Source: Desulfobacteraceae bacterium
GTDB taxonomy: Bacteria > Desulfobacterota > Desulfobacteria > Desulfobacterales > Desulfobacteraceae
Assembly (NCBI GenBank): GCA_024225895.1
Contig: JAAEMC010000286.1
Location: forward strand, 1 to 5,903
Length of the DNA stretch: 5,903 nucleotides
Reading direction: 5' to 3'
Part shown: positions 1 to 4,165 of the stretch, one piece after another
Layout of the letters: each line of letters starts with the position of its first letter
Numbering within the stretch: the first letter of the stretch is position 1
Program-made: the position numbers and the translations under genes
Notes under the pieces: model-generated
What the model was told of the DNA's origin: nothing
The model's database searches: none
The model's input: the letters and a program-made list of their open reading frames with translations, nothing else

Positions 1-91
1 TAATAAATTGTTACCTAATTAATAGTATGACTAAGGGAAATTGGTATCAGAATTTTTAAAAAATAACAATACTGTTTTTAAAAAATAGAAA
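1..91. other. AT-rich left-edge region without a gene
   Basis: This stretch lies downstream of the leftward DsbA-like gene and reaches the window edge. I see no coding sequence in it. It is very AT-rich and contains two copies of TTTTTAAAAAATA, annotated separately. No GC-rich stem followed by a T-run is visible on either strand, so there is no recognisable intrinsic terminator for the leftward transcript here; termination may occur beyond the edge or depend on Rho. Confidence 0.5.
53..87. repeat. Tandem-spaced 13-bp AT direct repeat
   Basis: TTTTTAAAAAATA occurs at 53-65 and again, identical, at 75-87, a 22-bp period (about two helical turns). Each copy is itself nearly self-complementary, so in leftward RNA the two copies could also pair with each other as an AT-only stem. 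It sits 5 to 39 bases beyond the stop codon of the DsbA-like gene. It may be a weak terminator, a bent-DNA or protein-binding site, or simply low-complexity sequence. Confidence 0.45.
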
Positions 92-844
92 TTATATTGA
101 GTTTTCTATTATATCTATCATAACTTTTAATATGTCCCTTCCTGTCACTGTGATGCCATTTACTATAATAGTGGGTGTTTTGTTGATGTGAAGTTTTCTG
201 GCTTGATCATTATCCGATTTGAGATGGGATAAAGTGATATCATTTTTTATTTCTTTTTCGGTAAAATTAAGACCTATCCGTTTTATTTCCTCTTTTAAAA
301 GGCCTTGGTTTTTAAGGATCTTATCCTGGTTTTGAAACATAAAATCATGGAGTCTCCACGCCTTTTCCTGGCTTTTTAATCCCACCGCCTCAAAGAGCAA
401 TGCCTGCTGAAAACTTAGATTATCCATGCTGATATGCCTGAATAGTACTTGTGTCTTATCTGGATATTTTTCTACGATTTGATCTATGATTTTTGCGCTG
501 TTTCTGCAGTATGGGCATTGAAAGTTACTGAATACCGTGATGTTTATAGGGGCGGATTCCACGGATCCCGGTTTGAAAAATCTTGTGGCCAGGGTTTCAA
601 ATTCAATGGGATTTTTTGATTCTTTTTCTCTTTTTTTAGCAAAAGCCTGGTTCATTTTTATCTGTCTGCCTGAGGCTTCAATTTCAAGAAGTTCCAAGGG
701 ATGTTCTTTTAATACATCCAGGATGATATCCGGGTTTTCCCTGATTATCCGGCTGATATCTTCTTTTGAAAGGCCTTTGTTGCATCCACCGGCAAAAAGG
801 GTGATACAACATAAAAATATGAATAGAAAGAAATACTTTTTCAT
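92..844 (-). CDS. DsbA-like thiol:disulfide oxidoreductase lipoprotein
   Basis: A 250-residue predicted envelope thiol oxidoreductase that would introduce or reshuffle disulfides in exported proteins. Residues 1-20 form a lysine-started hydrophobic signal ending FAGG before Cys21, a lipobox with Ala rather than Leu at -3, so it is probably membrane-anchored. Residues about 25-75 are a helical, charged segment of the kind that precedes the thioredoxin fold in Com1/BdbD-like DsbA proteins. The catalytic CPYC (Cys110-Cys113) follows beta-strand NITVFSNFQ, and the Thr223-Pro224 pair before TIIVNG is the expected cis-proline loop. The start is supported by AAGGA seven bases upstream of the ATG and by the signal peptide beginning there. 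It follows the 193-residue gene by 21 bases, so the two probably form one transcript. Family assignment is firm; oxidase versus isomerase role and its substrates are inferred only. Confidence 0.9.
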   Translation of the reverse strand: MKKYFFLFIFLCCITLFAGGCNKGLSKEDISRIIRENPDIILDVLKEHPLELLEIEASGRQIKMNQAFAKKREKESKNPIEFETLATRFFKPGSVESAPINITVFSNFQCPYCRNSAKIIDQIVEKYPDKTQVLFRHISMDNLSFQQALLFEAVGLKSQEKAWRLHDFMFQNQDKILKNQGLLKEEIKRIGLNFTEKEIKNDITLSHLKSDNDQARKLHINKTPTIIVNGITVTGRDILKVMIDIIENSI

Positions 845-865
845 TGCGATATCCTTGGATGACTT

Positions 866-1447
866 TTATTTTTTTAGAGCATCTTCCTGTTTTTCTTTGG
901 CAAGGATTGCCTCGGCTTCTTTTTTAGCCATTTCTTTAAATTTTTGGGTGTTCCAGTTGCCTTTTTGGGTAACCTGTTCAAGTCCGCCCAGGCCTCTTAA
1001 TCTGGCTTCCGTATCCACAAGTTCCAAAAATTTTTTAAGACCGTTGGAGCCTTCACTTTCAATGGCATTGAGCAATAGGTAAAAAAGACGTTTAACGGCA
1101 ACAGAAGGAGAATCTCCATTGTTCCAGGCGCATCCGGCCCAGGAAGCATTACCAAAAAGAACGCCGAATTTGGAATGGGATAATTTACCATTGTAGTGCT
1201 GGCTGACAACATCATATACTTCTTCGGATTCCGGCATTTCCGGTATAAAATAATCTTCAGGATACTTATTGAGATATCGTATCAAAAGGCTGTTGGCCGG
1301 GTGTCCGATTAATTGCTGGCCTTTGGCGCCTGTGAGTTTAAAGTTCATGGAACCCATCAGGTGGATGATATCAATCATGCTGACGCCCAAGGTCTCTTTT
1401 AAGTCATTGAGGTCTGCGGAGCGTAATAATTTTTCATCACTAATCAT
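866..1447 (-). CDS. Unrecognised 193-aa protein, possible DNA-binding fold
   Basis: I do not recognise this protein. It has no signal peptide or membrane segment, so it should be cytoplasmic. Residues about 5-62 look like a helical bundle (LKETLGVSMIDIIHLMG followed by NSLLIRYLNKYPEDY), reminiscent of Cro/Xre-type regulators that use an 'LGVS...L.G' helix-turn-helix. Residues about 92-110 (FGVLFGNASWAGCAWNNG) could be a second such unit, with an unusual Trp/Cys/Trp cluster. Residues 135-156 are helical and the tail from about 165 is Lys/Glu-rich, probably coiled. The ATG is preceded by AAGGGGA with about five bases spacing, a strong ribosome site. It heads the leftward pair with the DsbA-like gene and has a candidate promoter in the divergent gap. 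A regulator or an accessory transfer protein are both possible; neither is demonstrated. Confidence 0.8.
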   Translation of the reverse strand: MISDEKLLRSADLNDLKETLGVSMIDIIHLMGSMNFKLTGAKGQQLIGHPANSLLIRYLNKYPEDYFIPEMPESEEVYDVVSQHYNGKLSHSKFGVLFGNASWAGCAWNNGDSPSVAVKRLFYLLLNAIESEGSNGLKKFLELVDTEARLRGLGGLEQVTQKGNWNTQKFKEMAKKEAEAILAKEKQEDALKK

Positions 1448-1463
1448 ATATTCCCCTTTGCAA

Positions 1464-1507
1464 CGGCCCTGAACTTTAGACTATAGGAAATCAAGCAGGC
1501 CAGGCCG
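1464..1507 (-). promoter_or_regulatory. Possible 5' leader hairpin of the 193-aa gene
   Basis: In leftward RNA, CGGCCTG (complement of 1501-1507) can pair with CAGGGCCG (complement of 1464-1471) with one bulged base and a loop of about 29 nt. It lies between the candidate leftward start point and the ribosome site. The stem is short and the loop long, so this is weak; nothing in it matches a riboswitch class I know. Confidence 0.25.
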
Positions 1508-1510
1508 ACA

Positions 1511-1539
1511 TTGATTTTTGGTTTCTAATATATTATAAC
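1511..1539 (+). promoter_or_regulatory. Candidate sigma70-type promoter for the 202-aa gene
   Basis: TTGATT (1511-1516) and TATAAC (1534-1539) are separated by 17 bases, with four and five of six consensus matches. The predicted start is near 1546, giving a leader of about 38 bases. Its -10 hexamer shares bases 1534-1537 with the leftward -10, so the two polymerases would compete for the site. The palindrome at 1546-1571 begins at the predicted start point. Confidence 0.5.
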
Positions 1540-1559
1540 ACAATATTGGTATATGCAAA
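1532..1559 (-). promoter_or_regulatory. Candidate sigma70-type promoter for the leftward 193-aa/DsbA pair
   Basis: On the minus strand a perfect TATAAT (1537-1532) is preceded, after 16 bases, by TTTGCA (1559-1554), four of six matches to the -35 consensus. The predicted start near 1525 gives a leader of about 75-80 bases before the ATG at 1447. The -10 overlaps the -10 of the rightward promoter, and the -35 lies inside the 1546-1571 palindrome, so a protein bound there would be expected to block it. Confidence 0.55.
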
Positions 1560-1571
1560 CATATATTCCAA
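1546..1571. promoter_or_regulatory. Palindrome in the divergent promoter region, candidate operator
   Basis: TTGG-TATATG (1546-1555) is repeated inverted as CATATA (1560-1565), then TT, then CCAA (1568-1571), around a four-base CAAA centre. The inner 6-bp arms are perfect and the outer four pairs are offset by two bases. The site overlaps the leftward -35 and the start and leader of the rightward transcript, a position suited to dual repression. It could alternatively act as a leader hairpin in the rightward mRNA. Confidence 0.4.
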
Positions 1572-1578
1572 AAGGAAG
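1571..1578 (+). promoter_or_regulatory. Ribosome binding site of the 202-aa gene
   Basis: AAAGGAAG lies five bases before the ATG at 1584. It fixes this start and is the main evidence, with the promoter, that this lone rightward frame is translated. It directly follows the right arm of the palindrome at 1546-1571, so a hairpin there could affect ribosome access. Confidence 0.7.
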
Positions 1579-1583
1579 TTATT

Positions 1584-2192
1584 ATGGTAAAGAAGGCTGA
1601 CAATACAAGGATCAAGACCGCAACCGTGACCAATTATATTGTTGTGGACCCTAAGCTGGATGCGGCCATTTTACCGCCAATAAAATCAATCATCGTCCCT
1701 TTGGGTGCAAAGCCGCCACAGGGCAGGCTGATTTCAGCATTCGGCAACAAAAGCACCAATGACATCATGCGCCATGTCCGCCGAAAAGCCAACAAAGAAG
1801 AAAAGTATATCTTGCGTGTGGATTCCATCATTGACAGGGGAGATCTTTCCCCGGAAAAAATTTGCACAATAAAAAGCCTGCCCAAAATCAAGTTCCTGAA
1901 ACTGGACCGCCTCGCTTCTGAAACCAGTGAAAAAATTTATAATATTATTCATTTGCCGTCCGATGGTGACCAGATGGATACTCATTCCTTGATCACAACT
2001 TATCCGGAAAGGCTCAACCGGATTTTTAATCATCCGGATTTTGCCCATGTCAATGCCATTGCCTGGAAGGCCATGTTTTCTCAAAAACCGTTAAAAAGGG
2101 CCAATCTTGCTGCCATAAGATCTCCGGATATTTTCGTCAGATCAGAGATCAGAAATTATACCGGCAATTCCCCCATGCAGTTTGAAATATAA
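1584..2192 (+). CDS. Unrecognised 202-aa cytoplasmic protein
   Basis: I do not recognise this protein and assign no function. It has no signal sequence, no membrane segment and one cysteine (about residue 93). The N-terminal 80 residues are basic and include a proline-rich turn (ILPPIKS, GAKPPQG) and a strongly charged RHVRRKANKEEK segment near residues 64-75, which could touch nucleic acid. The rest looks mixed alpha/beta. The ATG has an excellent ribosome site, AAAGGAAG five bases upstream, and a candidate promoter of its own, which argues that it is a real gene despite opposing all its neighbours. It separates the EAL gene from the 193-aa/DsbA pair and is convergent with the EAL gene, 62 bases between stops. 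It may be a later insertion or an independently controlled partner of the element. Confidence 0.8.
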   Translation: MVKKADNTRIKTATVTNYIVVDPKLDAAILPPIKSIIVPLGAKPPQGRLISAFGNKSTNDIMRHVRRKANKEEKYILRVDSIIDRGDLSPEKICTIKSLPKIKFLKLDRLASETSEKIYNIIHLPSDGDQMDTHSLITTYPERLNRIFNHPDFAHVNAIAWKAMFSQKPLKRANLAAIRSPDIFVRSEIRNYTGNSPMQFEI

Positions 2193-2197
2193 CCCAC

Positions 2198-2254
2198 CCC
2201 GGACATTTTACACTCGAATTTGTTTTGGCGGTAAGTTGTTATGAAATACCCGGG
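2198..2254. repeat. Inverted CCCGG arms between the convergent 202-aa and EAL genes
   Basis: The left arm CCCGGACATTTTAC (2198-2211) and the right arm ATGAAATACCCGGG (2241-2254) are imperfect inverted copies (10 of 14) around a 29-base spacer. The right arm abuts the EAL stop codon. It differs by only one base from the right arm of the palindrome at the other end of the EAL gene (3558-3571). No T-run follows on either strand, so it is not a textbook terminator, though it may help end both convergent transcripts. Confidence 0.4.
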
Positions 2255-3490
2255 TTAAATAGCGCCTTCCCATTGGGGGAACTTTCTGGCAGGTTTTAAA
2301 AAGAACAATCCCTGCATGAGATAACACCCGGCCTTTTTTAAAAGTGCTGCCTGATCCGGTGTTTCCACACCTTCTGCCAAGCATTGAATCCCTAAATTTT
2401 TTGCCATCTCAATAATGGAATAAACAAGCGTCAGCTGTTTTTGACTGGCGGTAATATTTTTAATAAAGGATTTGTCGATTTTGATCATATCCAATGCCAG
2501 GCAGCTTAAATTTTTCAAGGAATTGAATTCCATGCCAAAATCATCTAAAGAGACTCTGATATTTCTTTTCCTTATTGCATTGATTATGTCTGCGGCTTTT
2601 TTCAAGTCGTTGAACATAATGCTCTCTGTAATCTCGATTTCCAGGAGTCCTGGATTGATCCCCGTATCCGACAATACCGCATCCAATATTTGAATAAAAT
2701 CATCTGCAATGAGCTGGGCAACAGACATATTCACGGATATTCGGGTGAATTGATTTTGTTTTTGCCATGCAATGCTTTGCAGGCAGACCTGTTCCAATAC
2801 CCAGCGGCCAATGGGTATAATCTGGCCGGTCATTTCAGCAATGGGAATGAACTCGCAAGGGGGGACAGGGGTTTTTAACCCTTGGGGCAGCCATCGAAGC
2901 AAGGCCTCCGCACCGAAAATATGACCGTTTCGCACATCCACCTGGGGTTGGTATTCCAGGTAAAACTCTTTGTTGGAAAGAGAGGTTTTCAATTTGTTAA
3001 GTAACTGTTTTTTTTCAAGATGCTTTTTATCTATAGTTTGATCAACCCTGTTTAGTGTGTGATTCTTATATTCTCCGGTCCGGGCTTTTAATGATGCAGT
3101 CATGGCTTTTTGGGAGGATGCCATAAGATCCTGCAAAGATATTTGATTTTTTAATGCACTGGAAATACCGATACTGCATATGGTCTCATTTTTCCCCTGG
3201 TTAAAGATTTGGCACTGCTCCAGTATGGTAACGGCTTTTTTATTTACATTCCGGCTTAAGGTAAAAATAAAAAAAACAGTTTCTCCTGCCCGAATCAGCA
3301 TGTCATTCAATGAAATGGATTTATAAAGCCGGTCTTTGATCATATCTGAATATTCCTTGAAAAGATCGGAAATTCCAATGGTGAGAACTGAGAATTTACC
3401 ATTGCTTTTAAGCCTGCTTTTAATCAAGGTATTCACGTCTCCCAGGTCTACATAAAGTGGTTTTGGTATTCTGTTTTTTTCAAGATTCAC
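2255..3490 (-). CDS. Degenerate GGDEF-EAL protein (predicted c-di-GMP phosphodiesterase or sensor)
   Basis: A 411-residue soluble protein with no membrane or PAS segment. Residues about 32-145 resemble a GGDEF fold, but the signature is AGETV (68-72), so cyclase activity is not expected; TICSIGIS at 103-110 and the following helix match the domain's end. Residues about 165-405 are an EAL domain. Its expected catalytic and metal-binding residues are present: E195 of EALLRW, N254, E286 and E289 of EITES, D316-D317, K337, E373 of AEGVET, and Q393. Loop 6 after the Asp pair reads DDFGMEFNSL, where DDFGTGYSSL is usual; this loop supports metal binding and dimer coupling, so activity may be reduced or specially controlled. 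The start is a GTG, supported by AAGGA eight bases upstream. It follows the MauE-like gene by 65 bases containing a large palindrome. c-di-GMP hydrolysis is predicted, not certain. Confidence 0.92.
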   Translation of the reverse strand: MNLEKNRIPKPLYVDLGDVNTLIKSRLKSNGKFSVLTIGISDLFKEYSDMIKDRLYKSISLNDMLIRAGETVFFIFTLSRNVNKKAVTILEQCQIFNQGKNETICSIGISSALKNQISLQDLMASSQKAMTASLKARTGEYKNHTLNRVDQTIDKKHLEKKQLLNKLKTSLSNKEFYLEYQPQVDVRNGHIFGAEALLRWLPQGLKTPVPPCEFIPIAEMTGQIIPIGRWVLEQVCLQSIAWQKQNQFTRISVNMSVAQLIADDFIQILDAVLSDTGINPGLLEIEITESIMFNDLKKAADIINAIRKRNIRVSLDDFGMEFNSLKNLSCLALDMIKIDKSFIKNITASQKQLTLVYSIIEMAKNLGIQCLAEGVETPDQAALLKKAGCYLMQGLFFLKPARKFPQWEGAI

Positions 3491-3506
3491 TAGATCATCC
3501 TTTTAT
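3488..3506 (-). promoter_or_regulatory. GTG start and ribosome site of the EAL gene
   Basis: In leftward sense the region reads AAAAGGATGATCTA then GTG at 3490-3488. The AAGGA element is correctly spaced, and no in-frame ATG fits better near it. The unusual GTG start would lower initiation somewhat. Confidence 0.6.
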
Positions 3507-3523
3507 TGAGTTTACAGGTTTTG

Positions 3524-3571
3524 CCCGGATGTTTTATGAAAAATTGATCAAATTTTCATGAAATATCCGGG
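3524..3571. repeat. 48-bp imperfect palindrome overlapping the MauE-like gene's 3' end
   Basis: The left arm 3524-3547 and right arm 3548-3571 match in 21 of 24 positions with no spacer; the centre is TTGATCAA and the outer ends are CCCGGAT/ATCCGGG. It covers the TGA stop of the MauE-like gene (3556-3558) and its last four codons. In leftward RNA it would form a long hairpin between the MauE-like and EAL cistrons, but no T-run follows. Two of the three mismatches would be G-U pairs in rightward RNA and A-C mismatches in leftward RNA. Possible roles are an mRNA-processing or stability hairpin, an attenuator, a protein-binding site, or a REP-like mobile repeat. Confidence 0.65.
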
Positions 3572-3981
3572 GTAGGTTCAGGCCTTAATATCCAGACACA
3601 AGCGCTCAAAATCAAAATATTTTTTACAATGGCTTCTGGCAGATTATTCCCATTGGCAGATGATCTGCCAAAACAGCCGCAATCCATATTCAGCCCATTG
3701 GAAATGGCCAGGCCTAGTACGCCAATGAAAAGGATTGACAACAATAAGATGATTCTGGCTGCTTTATTCTTAAATTTTGAAAACATCAATATACCGGCAG
3801 CCATTTCAATATAAGGGAGACAGGATGCCGCAACCATACTCCATTCATAATTGAGGAGGCGAAAATTTAAGATGGTATCGGCAAATTCCCGGGTGTTAAA
3901 AGCCTTGACCATACCGGCATAGATAAAGATACTGCCCAGGCAGAGACTAAAACACCTATTTAAATATTGAATTTTTATCAT
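3556..3981 (-). CDS. MauE/DoxX-family redox-associated membrane protein
   Basis: A 141-residue inner-membrane protein with four hydrophobic spans at about residues 9-26, 47-68, 73-96 and 116-133. The first span runs into GMVKAFNTREFADTILNFRLL, the pattern seen after helix 1 in DoxX/MauE proteins. The loop after helix 3 carries NMDCGCFG, with the Cys101-x-Cys103 pair characteristic of MauE-type members. MauE is required for maturation of the disulfide-rich methylamine dehydrogenase small subunit, and relatives often sit with DsbA or thioredoxin genes, so a role in passing electrons from a periplasmic oxidoreductase to the membrane is plausible. Here that partner may be the DsbA-like lipoprotein to the left. 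Its start overlaps the 69-aa gene by 26 bases, and its ribosome site (AAGGAG) lies inside that gene, implying translational coupling. Additional cysteines occur at 10, 14, 54 and 128. The biochemical role is inferred from family and context. Confidence 0.85.
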   Translation of the reverse strand: MIKIQYLNRCFSLCLGSIFIYAGMVKAFNTREFADTILNFRLLNYEWSMVAASCLPYIEMAAGILMFSKFKNKAARIILLLSILFIGVLGLAISNGLNMDCGCFGRSSANGNNLPEAIVKNILILSACVWILRPEPTPDIS

Positions 3982-4165
3982 TAATCACAAACTCCTTAAA
4001 AGGGTCTTTTGTAAGTGTGATTTCACAATGGGGTTTTGAAATATACCCTTGTTTAAATGCACTGCAGATCTGCTGGTGATTGACTGCCGCACCAAGTATG
4101 CCTGCAAAAAGCATAATAAAAACAGGCCAAGCCAACCACACGATTGTACGTTGCATCAGTATCAT
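3956..4165 (-). CDS. Small single-span membrane protein with two cysteines
   Basis: A 69-residue protein that I cannot place in a family. Residues about 7-27 are one hydrophobic span (TIVWLAWPVFIMLFAGILGA) after a short start containing Arg6. This suggests an N-in signal anchor with about 42 residues outside the cytoplasm. The outer part holds two cysteines, Cys34 and Cys47, spaced so that an internal or intermolecular disulfide is possible. Its ATG overlaps the TGA stop of the coupling-protein gene (ATGA, 4162-4165), and AAGG lies six bases upstream; its end overlaps the MauE-like gene by 26 bases. This tight packing argues that it is real and made in step with both neighbours. It may be a small transfer-complex subunit or a substrate of the nearby disulfide machinery; both are inference. 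Confidence 0.72.
   Translation of the reverse strand: MILMQRTIVWLAWPVFIMLFAGILGAAVNHQQICSAFKQGYISKPHCEITLTKDPFKEFVINDKNSIFK

Noticed and set aside
53..87. Terminator for the DsbA-like gene
   Set aside because: The only possible stem is made of A/T pairs and lacks a GC-rich base and a following T-run, so I list it only as a direct repeat.
537..1082. A 181-residue rightward open frame across the DsbA and 193-aa genes
   Set aside because: It is antisense to two well-supported genes, covers the junction between them including the DsbA ribosome site, and reads as Ser/Phe-rich low-information sequence.
997..1215. A 72-residue leftward frame overlapping the 193-aa gene
   Set aside because: It is in another frame within the 193-aa coding sequence, starts internally and has no separate ribosome site.
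1495..1508. Short CAGGC/CAGGCC repeats as the start of a CRISPR or iteron array
   Set aside because: There are only two partial copies over 14 bases, with no regular spacing or further units.
1734..2084. A 116-residue leftward open frame antisense to the 202-aa gene
   Set aside because: I considered it as an alternative to the rightward gene, since the neighbours read leftward. The rightward frame is longer, has a strong ribosome site and promoter, and ends in a plausible convergent arrangement, whereas this frame has no comparable start signals.
3524..3571. Intrinsic terminator between the MauE-like and EAL genes
   Set aside because: The palindrome is large, but neither strand has a T-run after the stem, and the stem is mostly A/T. 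I kept it as a repeat rather than a terminator.
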